A stretch of DNA of 64,000 nt from DASWIG01 sp965371445 (GTDB lineage Bacteria; Acidobacteriota; Thermoanaerobaculia; Multivoradales; J023): positions 1 to 64,000 of the forward strand of contig CBDUYN010000009.1 in NCBI GenBank assembly GCA_965371445.1. The letters run 5' to 3'. Positions 11,101 through 20,863 of this stretch are shown piece by piece; position 1 is the first letter of the stretch; every line of letters starts with the position of its first letter. Both the position numbers and the translations under genes were made by a program. The notes beneath the pieces are model-generated. The model was not told the origin of the DNA, did not search any database, and saw nothing but the letters and a program-made list of their open reading frames with translations.

Positions 11101-13012
11101 CGCCCGCCGCGGCGGACGGCGGCTTGTTGACGACGACGACCGTCGTGTCGTTGTCGGTGTCCGAGGAGCTCGTCGAGTCGTCGCGCACCACGAGCTGGAC
11201 CTCGTAGCGTCCGGGACGCTCGTAGGCGTGGCTCACCCGGCCCCCGGCGGCCTGGCTGCCGTCGCCGAAGCTCCACTGGTAGGCGACCAGGCGGCCGTCG
11301 CGGTCGATCGAGCCGCCGGCGTCGAAGGGCACGTCCTCGCCGACCGCCACCCAGTGCTCGCGGCCGGCCTCGGCGACGGGAGGATCGTTGATCTTGACGG
11401 AAAAACCGCTCGTCGCCGTGGAGTAGCCGACCCCGCCGTCGTCGGTCACGGTGAGCGTCACGGAATAGGTGCCCGGCTCCAGGTAGGCGTGCTCGACCTG
11501 GCGGCCCTGGCGCGCGTTGCCGTCGCCCAGGTCCCAGTCCCAGGCGGTGATCTCGCCGTCGGGATCGGTGACGCGGGCCGGCTCGAAGGTGAGCGGCTCG
11601 CCCGGCGAGCCGATCTTGTTGGGACCGGCCTCCAGCGCCGGCGACGCGTTGATCCAGACCTCGAGCTGATCGGTCGCGGCGTTGCAGGGGCTGGGGACGT
11701 CGGCGTCGTCCTCGACGCGCAGAGTGACCGTGTAGAGGCCGGTCTCCGAAAAGGCGTGGGAGACCGACGCGCCGCTCGTGCGTACGCCGTCGCCGAAGTC
11801 CCACAGGTAGCGGGCGACTTGACCGTCGCTGTCGGAGGAGGCGGAGCCGTCGAAGGTAAGCTCCCGGCCCGGCATCGCCACCTGGTCGGGCCCGGCGACG
11901 GCGCGGGGAGGCTCGTTGACGAAGGTGACGAGCTCGAGCGACGAGCCGTGGGTGACCTGGCCCGAGTCGTCGGTGAGCCGGAGCTCGCCGGCGTAGCTAC
12001 CCGAGCGGGCGTAGGTGTGGCTCACCCGCCGGCCGCCGGCGCTCTCGCCGTCGCCGAAGTCCCAGTGATAGGAGATGACGTCGCCGTCCTCGTCGCGCGA
12101 CAGCGAGGCGTCGAAGACCATCGTTCGGCAGTCGGCGAGCGCCAGCGGAGCGAGTCGGGGCTCGGGACGGTGGTTGGCGGCACGGATCGGGATCGGCAGC
12201 TCGACCGGCAGCTCCTCGCCGTCGGCCAGGACCTGGAAGGTGGCGTCGTTGGGGACCTCGGCGCCGCCGCTGAAGACGAACGCCGCCGCCGCGCCGCGCT
12301 CTCCCCCTTCGAGCCCCACCGTGCCCTCGGCCCAGTCGCCCTGTCCTGAAGAGGTGACCGGGAGGTCCTCGCGCAGCGCCGTGTCGAGCGTCAGCCGCGC
12401 TCCGGCGGCGTCGAAGTTGCGCAGGGTGATGGCGGCCGCTGAGGCCGGCACCTCGAAGCGGAGCTCGGCACGCCCGCTCGCGCGTGGCAGGCGTACGCTC
12501 GGCGTGAGGGTCAGGAGATGCAGGGCGTCGGGGGGCCGGTTCTGCTTGTCGCTCGTCGAGACGGCGACGTTCCAGAGGTTCGCGTCGTCGCCCGTCATGC
12601 CAAGGGCGACGAGCTCGAAGACCGCGTCGTCGCCGTCGGCCTCGCCGTCGGCGGCGGTGAAGGTGGCGAAGTTGTACCAGCGGTCGTCGCGCAGCGTGTC
12701 GACGGAAAACTCCTCGGTGGCGAGGCTCACGCCGCCGGCACCCGTCAAGGAGAAGCGGGTCGTGGTGTCGAAGTCCGCGGCCGGATCGTCGCGCTCGCCG
12801 CCGCAGTCGGCGTCGAAAAGACGCAGATAGAGCTCCCCGGCAGTCGACGCCGGGAGACGGATCGAGACCACCTGCCGGAAGTCGTCGTCGCCCTCGGCGG
12901 TCGACGCCTCCGGGCCGTAGGTGACGAGTAGCGCCTCCTCCTGCGCCGTGGCCGACCCGGCCCCGGCGGCGAGTAGTAGAACGATCAAGATCCAACGCAT
13001 GCCCCTGTTCAT
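8198..13012 (-). CDS. Secreted protein with 15 PKD domains
   Basis: A protein of about 1,604 residues. The start at 13012 (MNRGMRWILIVLLLAAGAGS) follows AGAGGAGAAAGG and gives a clear signal peptide. An N-terminal region of about 350 residues is not obviously repeated. It is followed by fifteen ~80-residue PKD repeats, each marked by a Y-x-WDFGDG-like strand. Variants are WDLGDG (third), WSFGDG (fourth), WELRNG (seventh, the most diverged) and WDFHDG (twelfth). No catalytic domain, sorting signal or C-terminal anchor is visible; it ends right after the last repeat. PKD repeats form extended beta-sandwich stalks in surface proteins. Last gene of an operon with the LysM/FecR protein and the cyclase, so a cell-surface structural role is likely. 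Confidence 0.92.
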   Translation of the reverse strand: MNRGMRWILIVLLLAAGAGSATAQEEALLVTYGPEASTAEGDDDFRQVVSIRLPASTAGELYLRLFDADCGGERDDPAADFDTTTRFSLTGAGGVSLATEEFSVDTLRDDRWYNFATFTAADGEADGDDAVFELVALGMTGDDANLWNVAVSTSDKQNRPPDALHLLTLTPSVRLPRASGRAELRFEVPASAAAITLRNFDAAGARLTLDTALREDLPVTSSGQGDWAEGTVGLEGGERGAAAAFVFSGGAEVPNDATFQVLADGEELPVELPIPIRAANHRPEPRLAPLALADCRTMVFDASLSRDEDGDVISYHWDFGDGESAGGRRVSHTYARSGSYAGELRLTDDSGQVTHGSSLELVTFVNEPPRAVAGPDQVAMPGRELTFDGSASSDSDGQVARYLWDFGDGVRTSGASVSHAFSETGLYTVTLRVEDDADVPSPCNAATDQLEVWINASPALEAGPNKIGSPGEPLTFEPARVTDPDGEITAWDWDLGDGNARQGRQVEHAYLEPGTYSVTLTVTDDGGVGYSTATSGFSVKINDPPVAEAGREHWVAVGEDVPFDAGGSIDRDGRLVAYQWSFGDGSQAAGGRVSHAYERPGRYEVQLVVRDDSTSSSDTDNDTTVVVVNKPPSAAAGEDQWVTASEVRFDGTASTDDDGRVTAYAWDFGDGKTSSEASPVHVYKHPSTYEAQLTVTDDSPTSSRFDTDALWVIVNALPIADAGADRIAAPGQELAFDGAGSVDPDGGIASFAWDFGDGATASGPAVRHAFEKPGLYTVRLTVHDTTGHENATGYDELTVRVNQAPRAVAGPTLAAAPGDEVVFDGRRSYDPDDSISSYLWELRNGSGPAGSGPAMELASSAVARHTFESPGIYTARLTVVDSSGAMNARAEDEVTIEVNHPPRAVPGDDVGGCDTTIAFDASASADPDGHPLSYRWDFGDGSPAVTGVRVAHTYPEGGSYPVVLSVDDGRGLQNSTHTAAMTVTINDPPSADPGGERSVCSGDPVLFTGAGSRDPEGGLLRYRWDFGDGETGEGLNPTKTYLKGGVCQVTLTVNDDSALEQCDTSVAQTVVRVAQSPVAVAGEDRTACTHVAVPFDGSASQDFSDGVVNAYDWDFGDGETGAGATPVHVFNEPGTYEVVLTITGDEIGDCDNTHSDEATLTVLSGPVPFFEAPPVVATDQSVDFAGSGSSGSGRQVVSYQWDFGDGATATGSAASHAWKEPGRYEVTLTVATAGESLCRSASTVSYVHANATPVAVAGEDRVVGVMDPVTLTAAGSKDADGEITAYEWDFHDGETATGFEVRHRFAESGRYDVTLDVVDSTNVSNNRTRDTVRIEVNAAPNPVLTAPEAGCVDEEVRFDASASGDADGAITAYAWDFGDGASSEGASAGHAYAAPGVYQLSLTADDGRGVSNSRATVTQALTVNRLPVPHPGPARTVCAGEDVAFDGSLSADVDGEITAYAWDFGDGGSADGAQVSHAYTATGTYEVTLAVTDDSSASCRTQRATVPVRVNTSPVAVAGGDRQTFVGGAHDALVFDATSSSDADGDPLTYSWDFGDGTNAVGARVRHVFTRAGTYTVTLKVDDGAGTGCSVSSAEVTVEVRNRG

Positions 13013-13092
13013 GCCTTTCTCCTCTCTGCCAAAGCCCGCCTCGGGTGGTAACCCGTGGTGGCGTGGCCGGTGTGCTGTCTTGCTCATTTCGC

Positions 13093-15411
13093 TCAACGCA
13101 GCTCGTATTCGCGGCCGTTGCCGCGCACGTCCCGGAGGCGGACCCGGACGTGGGTCGGCGCGCCTTCCGGCAGCGGATAGACGAGGCCTTCGTAGCTCCG
13201 CCCGGACGCGTCGAGCTCGAGGATGCCGCGCAGGCTCCTTCCACCGGCGTCGACGACGAGCTCCGCCGTGCGCCGGAGCGCCGAGGCGTCGTGCACGGCG
13301 ATCTCGACGCGGAGCCCGGCCCCGGGACCGACGCGCGCCAGCGCCGTCACCTTGTAGCTCACCATCTCGGGTGCTTCGTCGTCGACGACGACGCGGCGTT
13401 CGAGGCGGCTCGTGTTGCCCGCCCGGTCCGTCGCCTCGAGGAGGAGGCGGTTGGCTCCCGCCGCGAGGTCGAGGGTGGTGGTGAAGCGTCCGCCGGCGAC
13501 GTCGACGCTACGGCCGTTGACGACGAGCTCCGCGGCTCCCGCGGCGCTTCCTGAAATCTGGAGCGAGCGCTCGGCGAGCGCCTCGGGCGGCTCCTGGTCG
13601 AGCCGCAGCTCCGGGGGCTCCTCGTCGAGCTCGACGCGGAAACGCTCCTCGCGCGGATCCCCGAGAAGGGGGACGGCGACGGCGACGTACTCGGCACTTC
13701 CGCCAGCGTCACTGTCGCCGGCGTCGAGGCGGATCGCGAAGGCTCCGTCGTCGCCGGCGACGGCCTCGGCCACCGTCTCGCCTCCGGCGGCGGCGACGCG
13801 GACGGCGGCCCCCGCCACGGTGACGCCGCGCAGCAGGAAGCCGGGGCCGCGGGTGAGGAAGTGTCCCGGGCGGAGGGCGAGGAGGTCCTCGTCGAAGCGC
13901 AGCTCGGTCGCCTCGGCCGGCCAGCGCACGACCTTGCGGACGAGCCGGATCTCGTTGCCCGCGTCGTCCCGGCCCTCGAAGACGATCTCGTCCTCGGCGA
14001 GGGTGTGGCGGAACGAGAACCGTCCCTCGGGAGAGACCTCCACGCTCACGCCGTCCGCGCTCAACACGGTGCCGGGCTCGGTCTCGCCGGTGACTTCCAC
14101 GACGGCCTGGCGCACCGCCTCGCCCTCGCGCGGTGAGGCGACGGCGAGAAAGGGCGGCTCTTCGTCGTGGACCACCTGGAACGACCCCGCCCGGCTCTTG
14201 GGACCGGGTAGCCCGAGGGAGTCGATCGCCGAGACGCGCCAGTAATAGAGGCCCGTTTTCAAGCCGCGGGGCGAAAACCGGGTGCCTCTAACGTCGGAGT
14301 GGCTCCGGACGACCTTCTTGAACGACGAGGTGCCGGCGGCGATCTCGACCCAGTAACGCACGGCCCCCTCGACACCCTCCCAGCGCAGCTCGATCTCTCC
14401 CTGGTAGGCAATCGGCCGCCTCTCGGGCCGCAAGTCTTGGGGCGCCGGCAGGAGGTCACGCACCTCGGAGGCCCGGCCGCCCTCGACGAGGGTCCCTTGG
14501 TTCTGGCCCAGGGTCAACGTAGCGCTCACCGTCTCGAGCTCCATACGGGTCTGGTCGTAGTTGGCGATGCGCACGTTTTCGCCGCGGCGGCTGGCGAAGA
14601 ACTTCCTCGAGTTGCTCTTGATCTTGACCCCGGGGACCTGGAGGTCGAGGCTCTTGCCGCGCCGCTGGGATCCGAGGACGGTCTCGACCGCTCCGCCCAG
14701 GAGCGTCACCTTCGACTGCTCGCTACGCTTCAGGACGTCGCGACGCAGGCTCTGGATGGCCACCTGGGAGCTCTCGGCGAGCTTCATGTGGCTCCTGTCG
14801 GGGAAGACGATGTCGGCAAAGGAGCGCGAACGGGTGCGGACCATCTGGCCCTCCTCCAGCTTGTCGCCCTTCGAGCGCGGGCTCCACACGAGGTCCGCGG
14901 CCTTGCGGCCGTCGACGTGACCGCTCATCTCGGCGAGCTTCGCCTCGCCGACGACATGGCGCCGGCCCTGGGTGAGCTTCAGGGCCTCCTGGGCCTTGGC
15001 GGTGGCGGCGGAAGCCTTTTCGCGGCAGTCTTTCCACTCGCGTTTGCGGCACGCGTCGAGCGCCTGGTCGAGGCCCGCAACCGCGCCGCCGACCGCCTCG
15101 GCGGCGAGCATCCCGGCCCCCTCCTTGTTGGCCTGGTCAACGGCCTGGCGCGCCTTCGCGACCTCGAGATTGGCGAGCGAGACCTGGTTGCGCGGAATCC
15201 TGAGCTTCATCCCCGGCCGCACGTCGGTGACCGAGCCGAGGTCGTTCGTCTTGAGCAGCTCCGACCACAGGTTCGGATCGTTCAGGTACTCCCGGGCGAT
15301 GTCGCGGATGTGCTGCCCCTCCTCGACGACGACGGTGAGCGTCGACTGCGCGGCGGCGGCGCCGGCCAGGAGCAAGAGGCCGGCCAGACAGGTGGCGAGG
15401 AGGTGTCTCAT
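13093..15411 (-). CDS. LysM-FecR domain surface protein
   Basis: An exported protein of about 772 residues. The start at 15411 gives a signal peptide (MRHLLATCLAGLLLLAGAAA) and overlaps the TGA of the upstream cyclase as TGATG, implying translational coupling. Residues ~27-75 form a LysM peptidoglycan-binding domain (IAREYLNDPNLWSELLKTND, then PGMKLRIP). A helical Ala-rich stretch follows, then a FecR-type beta-domain (EGQMVRTRSRSFADIVFPD) around residues 180-290. The C-terminal half has fibronectin/Big-like beta repeats (YYWRVSAIDSLGLPGPKS, then repeated ATDRAGNTSRLERR-like strands). The gene stops 80 bp before the PKD protein starts. A FecR domain away from an ECF sigma gene usually has a structural role; I infer envelope anchoring. 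Confidence 0.85.
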   Translation of the reverse strand: MRHLLATCLAGLLLLAGAAAAQSTLTVVVEEGQHIRDIAREYLNDPNLWSELLKTNDLGSVTDVRPGMKLRIPRNQVSLANLEVAKARQAVDQANKEGAGMLAAEAVGGAVAGLDQALDACRKREWKDCREKASAATAKAQEALKLTQGRRHVVGEAKLAEMSGHVDGRKAADLVWSPRSKGDKLEEGQMVRTRSRSFADIVFPDRSHMKLAESSQVAIQSLRRDVLKRSEQSKVTLLGGAVETVLGSQRRGKSLDLQVPGVKIKSNSRKFFASRRGENVRIANYDQTRMELETVSATLTLGQNQGTLVEGGRASEVRDLLPAPQDLRPERRPIAYQGEIELRWEGVEGAVRYWVEIAAGTSSFKKVVRSHSDVRGTRFSPRGLKTGLYYWRVSAIDSLGLPGPKSRAGSFQVVHDEEPPFLAVASPREGEAVRQAVVEVTGETEPGTVLSADGVSVEVSPEGRFSFRHTLAEDEIVFEGRDDAGNEIRLVRKVVRWPAEATELRFDEDLLALRPGHFLTRGPGFLLRGVTVAGAAVRVAAAGGETVAEAVAGDDGAFAIRLDAGDSDAGGSAEYVAVAVPLLGDPREERFRVELDEEPPELRLDQEPPEALAERSLQISGSAAGAAELVVNGRSVDVAGGRFTTTLDLAAGANRLLLEATDRAGNTSRLERRVVVDDEAPEMVSYKVTALARVGPGAGLRVEIAVHDASALRRTAELVVDAGGRSLRGILELDASGRSYEGLVYPLPEGAPTHVRVRLRDVRGNGREYELR

Positions 15412-17141
15412 CACGCGGCCTCCTCCTCGGCCTCGTCTTTCCCTTCGTCCTTCTCCTTGTCGACGATCTCGTAGATCTTGATCGGCTCGGTCTTGCCCTT
15501 CACCTGGATCGACTCGAGGGGCGCGAAGTCGAGGTCGGGGTCGTCGGCGACTTCCAGGTAAGAGCTTTCCGAGAGGATCGACTGGTGGCGGCCGGCCGCC
15601 GAGCACAGCCGCGCCCCCAGGTTCACCGCGTCCCCGAGGATCGTGTAGTCCATGCGTTCGGGGCTGCCCATCGCCCCCATGACCATGTCGCCGGTGTTGA
15701 TGCCGATGCCGATCGCGATGTCCCACTCGGTCTCCTTGTTGGCTTCGGCGACCGCGCGCTGGATCTCGATGGCGCAGCAGACCGCGTTGAGCACCATGTC
15801 GTCGCCCTTGAAGACCGCCACCAGCTCGTCGCCGACAAACTTGTCGATGTCGCCCTCGTGCAGGTCGACGATCTCGGCCTGGACCCGCAGGTAGGTGTTG
15901 AGCATGTCGATGACGACCTCCGGCTCCACTTTTTCCGAGAAGGCGGTGAAGCCCCGGATGTCGGAAAAGAAGACCGTCGCCCGTTCACGTTTGCCGCCCA
16001 GGACGATCGTGTCGCTGTCGGTGACCGCCTTCATCGTCTCCGCGGAGACGAACTTCTTGAGCTCGAAGCGCTCACGCAGGCCCTTGATCATCTCGTTGAA
16101 CCGCACCGCGAGGTCCGCCACCTCGTCGCGCCCCTTGAGCTCCTGGACCCGCACCTTGAAATTGCCCTTGCCGACCTCCTCGGCGACTTTGCCGATGTTG
16201 ACGATCGGGCGGCTGATGCGCCGCGAGAAGACGACCGCGCCCAGGGTGGCGATCAGGATCCCGAACGACACCCAGGTCAGGAGCTGTTTCTGCATCTTGT
16301 CGACGGCGGCGTAGGCGTTCTTCTCGGAGCGCTCGGCGACGATCGCCACGATGGGAACCGTCTGGGGGAAGGCGACGCCGCCCAGCATGCGCTCGCCCGA
16401 CGGCTTCACGTAGGGCGCCACCCGGGTAACGGGGTGCCCGGACCGCGCCGCCTCGACCGCCTGGCGGACGATCTCGAGCTCCGTCAGGTCGGTGCGCGCG
16501 GGGTCGAAGAGCCGCTCGCCGCCGGCGCTGATGAAGATCAGCTCGCCGTTCTCGTTGAACGGGTCCTCGGTCAGGGCCTCGTACAGGCGGTCGAGCTTGA
16601 AGTACGCCCCCAGGATCGCCGGCTGCCCTCCGATGCCGTTCGGCATGGGGACGACGAGAGCCACGATCCACTTGTCGACCTCCTCGATCCAGGTCATCTT
16701 GCCCACCGCGACGCCGCGCTCGCTCATGCGGGCGCCGTCGTAGGTTTCCGGCGAGATTCGCAGCGTCTCGACCGGATTGAGCCCCGCCCCGCGCAGCAGC
16801 TCGGCAAAAGCGTCGTCGGCCACCAACACCGGCTCCGCGCCCTCGACGACGAGCTCGAACCACACCAGGTCCTTGACGTCGCGTACCGGAGTCAGGGTGA
16901 CGAGGTCGCCGTTGTCGATGGCGTTGCGGATCAGGAGCAGCGGCGCCTCCCAGGTGTCCTCGTAGAGGTTGTCGACGTAGAGGGCGAGCTTCGCCGCGGT
17001 GGCCCGGATCTCGTCGTTGGCGGCGCTACCCAGCTCGTCGCGGGTGCTCGTGATCATCGTCCAGCCAGCGGTTCCCAGCGGGATCAGAGCCAGCAGGATC
17101 GAGAAGAAGAGCAGCTTTTTGAAGAGGGTCGGTTTGAGCAT
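15411..17141 (-). CDS. Membrane adenylate/guanylate cyclase with extracytoplasmic sensor and HAMP
   Basis: About 576 residues. The start at 17141 (MLKPTLFKKLLFFSILLALIP) is preceded by GAGG and opens with a membrane helix. A periplasmic sensor of about 250 residues (Cache-like; inference) is followed by a second membrane helix (LLTWVSFGILIATLGAVVFS), a HAMP linker (RPIVNIGKVAEEVGKGNFKV) and a class III nucleotidyl cyclase domain. The metal aspartates are in FFSDIRGFTAF and FVGDELVAVF; DYTILGDAVNLGARL carries the substrate and transition-state region. It should make cAMP or cGMP in the cytoplasm in response to an outside signal. First gene of an operon with two surface proteins, so the signal may concern envelope state. 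Confidence 0.93.
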   Translation of the reverse strand: MLKPTLFKKLLFFSILLALIPLGTAGWTMITSTRDELGSAANDEIRATAAKLALYVDNLYEDTWEAPLLLIRNAIDNGDLVTLTPVRDVKDLVWFELVVEGAEPVLVADDAFAELLRGAGLNPVETLRISPETYDGARMSERGVAVGKMTWIEEVDKWIVALVVPMPNGIGGQPAILGAYFKLDRLYEALTEDPFNENGELIFISAGGERLFDPARTDLTELEIVRQAVEAARSGHPVTRVAPYVKPSGERMLGGVAFPQTVPIVAIVAERSEKNAYAAVDKMQKQLLTWVSFGILIATLGAVVFSRRISRPIVNIGKVAEEVGKGNFKVRVQELKGRDEVADLAVRFNEMIKGLRERFELKKFVSAETMKAVTDSDTIVLGGKRERATVFFSDIRGFTAFSEKVEPEVVIDMLNTYLRVQAEIVDLHEGDIDKFVGDELVAVFKGDDMVLNAVCCAIEIQRAVAEANKETEWDIAIGIGINTGDMVMGAMGSPERMDYTILGDAVNLGARLCSAAGRHQSILSESSYLEVADDPDLDFAPLESIQVKGKTEPIKIYEIVDKEKDEGKDEAEEEAA

Positions 17142-17546
17142 GGTTTCCTCACTTCTCCGTTCCCAGGCGGCGTCGCGCCGCCGTCTCCGGTCGAAGAACA
17201 GTCGGTCCACGCTGATGAGATTACACCGGCGGAGTATAGCACGCATGCCTCAACCCGCCGCAATACCCAGGCGGGTGGCAAGGGCAAGCGCCGAGAACCG
17301 TCGGATCGAGCCTCCGACGGCGGAGGGTGAGGCTCTGTCGGCTCTGCGAGGCTCTGCTTGCCCTTGTTCGGAGGTGCCGCGACGCAGGGCGGCGGGAAAG
17401 GCGCACCGGGAGTGGAAGGCGCCGGAAGCGCCGACCCTTGATGTCCATCCTGATGTTCAGACGCTTCCGGCGAGCATTAAGCTGTCCGTTATACGCCAGG
17501 GCCATGCCGCCGGTTCCGTCGGAACGAAAGAAATACGGAACCCGCG
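17142..17546. other. Structured intergenic region with repeat copy 2
   Basis: Upstream of the cyclase operon. An 11-bp perfect inverted repeat (CAAGGGCAAGC at 17279-17289, GCTTGCCCTTG at 17356-17366) encloses a smaller stem CCTCCG/CGGAGG. Copy 2 of the dispersed element fills 17416-17550. I see no gene here and no clear sigma-70 promoter. Confidence 0.6.
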
Positions 17547-17550
17547 CTAA
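17416..17550 (-). repeat. Dispersed ~115-135 bp element, copy 2
   Basis: Second copy of the element at 115-249, same orientation, with the core 17416-17530 nearly identical. It begins immediately at the 3' end of the small membrane protein gene and even contains its TAG stop. The 11-bp inverted repeat, the GGCGC-TTCC-GGCGCC hairpin and the short internal frame are conserved. The three core substitutions inside the shared frame are two synonymous changes (Leu CTA/CTT, Ala GCC/GCT) and one Trp/Arg. Confidence 0.8.
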
Positions 17551-18077
17551 CTCTTCAGGGCCTCGAAGGTCTCCTGCGCCTCCTTGAACTGCTCCGCCGC
17601 CTTGGTGATGTAGGTGTGAGCCTCGTCGACGTAGCCGTCGGTCGAGGTCGACCAGACGCGGTTCAGGTGCCGCTCGCCGGCCGCGAAGTGGCTCATGACC
17701 TCGGCGTAGGCCTGGAGCGAGTAGCTGTGGGCGATCGACTCCCGCGCCTCGACGAAGGTCTGGATGTCGTCGACGAAGGTGTCGTCGATCCGGTGGCGCA
17801 GCTCGTAGACGCCGATCGACTCCTTCTCGGCCTCGAGCCGCTCGGCGTTCTCGCTGATGCGTCCGAGGCTCGTGCCGATCGCCTCGACGTCGACGCTGAG
17901 CTTGCCTTCCGAGCGCGCCGCCTGACGGCGGGCGAGACGCGCCGTCGCGACCCCGAGCATGCCGATCGCGAGGCAGATCCACCAAGGCACCCAGGCGACC
18001 GTCTCCTTGTCCTGGACGATGTAGAAGCACCCGGCCAGAAAACCGCCGGCGATCAAGAAGTATCCGATTTTTTCCAT
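17547..18077 (-). CDS. Small membrane protein with helical domain, unknown function
   Basis: 176 residues; the start at 18077 follows AAGGAGACTGGATC. Two N-terminal membrane helices (IGYFLIAGGFLAGCFYIV and WICLAIGMLGVATA) are followed by a Lys/Arg-rich turn and a long helical cytoplasmic domain (residues ~60-176) likely to form a bundle or coiled coil. I do not recognise the family. It lies 21 bp after the OPT transporter on the same strand and is probably co-transcribed, so it might be an accessory subunit (inference). Its stop codon lies at the border of repeat copy 2. Confidence 0.75.
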   Translation of the reverse strand: MEKIGYFLIAGGFLAGCFYIVQDKETVAWVPWWICLAIGMLGVATARLARRQAARSEGKLSVDVEAIGTSLGRISENAERLEAEKESIGVYELRHRIDDTFVDDIQTFVEARESIAHSYSLQAYAEVMSHFAAGERHLNRVWSTSTDGYVDEAHTYITKAAEQFKEAQETFEALKS

Positions 18078-18098
18078 GATCCAGTCTCCTTCTCTGGC

Positions 18099-19835
<1,737 letters not shown>

Positions 19836-20236
19836 GCCGCTCCTTCGGACGAACGTTGGACGTAGGCGGTCTCGCCGTGACGACGAGCGCGATTCTACCC
19901 GTCCAAGGAGGTCCGCGCCAGGGTTCTGGAAGAGCCGATCCGCGTCACGCCAGGGGATTCACCCAGCCGAGCCCGGAAGAGCGTGAGAAGTTACGCTCCC
20001 CCGGCCGGCCACAGAGGGATCTTCAACTCGCGGGACGCTCCCCCGGCCGCCGACAGAGGGGTCGGCAACTCGAGGGACGCTCCCCCGGTCGCGCGGTCTC
20101 AAGTCGAGGGCGCCGCTACGCTGCGGCACCCGTCGTTCTGCTGTGTTGGAGTCCCGGACGTGGGAAGATCAATCGGTCGATCCGGAGAAATGAGTTTCCG
20201 CGATTGCTTCTTCGGCCTTCGGGACTCTTAGTAGAC
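19836..20236. other. Divergent intergenic region with 42-bp tandem repeat
   Basis: Lies between the leftward OPT gene and the rightward ECF sigma gene, so both promoters should be here. It contains 2.4 copies of a 42-bp direct repeat (listed separately). No clear -35/-10 pair was recognised. A frame open across it adds an Arg/Gly-rich extension to the sigma factor but has no sigma homology, so I treat it as noncoding. Confidence 0.6.
19993..20094. repeat. 42-bp tandem repeat, about 2.4 copies
   Basis: Units at 19993-20034 and 20035-20076 begin ACGCTCCCCCGGCC and differ at about seven positions; a third partial unit starts at 20077. It sits 140 bp upstream of the ECF sigma start and could be a cis-regulatory array or a simple minisatellite. 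Confidence 0.7.
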
Positions 20237-20863
20237 ATGAGACGTGGTTCTACCCATGACAAAGCCCTGGTGAAACGGCTCCTGGCCGGCGCCGAGGACG
20301 CCTACGACGAGCTCTTCGCCGTCCAGGTACCGCGCCTCTACCGGCTCGCCCTGGCACGCCTCGACAACGACGCGGCCGCCGCCGAGGACGTCGTGCAGAC
20401 GACGCTCATCCGGGCGATGGCGAAGCTGACGACCTACCGCGGCGAAGCGTCGCTCTTGACCTGGCTTTCGACCTTCTGCATCCGCGAGATCGGCGCCACG
20501 TACCGCAAGCGGCAACGCCGGCCGCGCGAGCTCCAGCTCAGCGAAGAGCTCCCCGAGATCGCGACGGCCCTGGAGCTTCTGGAGACCTCAGGCGGCGGCC
20601 CGGAGGAGGAGACCCTGCGCGGCGAGCTCGTCCGGCTCGTCCACGCGACGCTCGACCGGCTGCCGCCGCGCTACGGCGACGTCCTGGCGTGGAAGTATCT
20701 CGAAGGCCTTTCTGTCAAAGAGATCGCCGAACGGCTCGACACCGGCCCCACGGCGGTGCAATCGGTCCTGGCACGCGCCCGCGTGGCGTTTCGCGACGGC
20801 TTCGAGACGGTCGCCGCCGCCGCCCAGCTCACAGCTCTCAGGCCCAGGAGGGAAAGCGCATGA
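20237..20863 (+). CDS. ECF-type RNA polymerase sigma factor
   Basis: 208 residues from the ATG at 20237. Region 2 is visible as YDELFAVQVPRLYRLALARL and AEDVVQTTLIRAM...LLTWLSTFCIREI, and region 4 as LDRLPPRYGDVLAWKYLEGLSVKEIAERL with helix-turn-helix TAVQSVLARAR. No region 3 is present, which defines the extracytoplasmic-function class. The upstream in-frame extension to 19808 has no sigma features and crosses tandem repeats, so I reject it. Its stop overlaps the next gene as ATGA. The FecR-like partner downstream is the probable membrane regulator that holds or activates this sigma factor. Confidence 0.9.
   Translation: MRRGSTHDKALVKRLLAGAEDAYDELFAVQVPRLYRLALARLDNDAAAAEDVVQTTLIRAMAKLTTYRGEASLLTWLSTFCIREIGATYRKRQRRPRELQLSEELPEIATALELLETSGGGPEEETLRGELVRLVHATLDRLPPRYGDVLAWKYLEGLSVKEIAERLDTGPTAVQSVLARARVAFRDGFETVAAAAQLTALRPRRESA

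Noticed and set aside
8312..12349. A 1,345-codon open frame on the plus strand opposite the PKD gene
   Set aside because: It is the antisense shadow of a repetitive GC-rich gene. The product is an Arg/Val/Gly-rich repeat with no domain, while the minus strand has a signal peptide, ribosome site and 15 PKD repeats.
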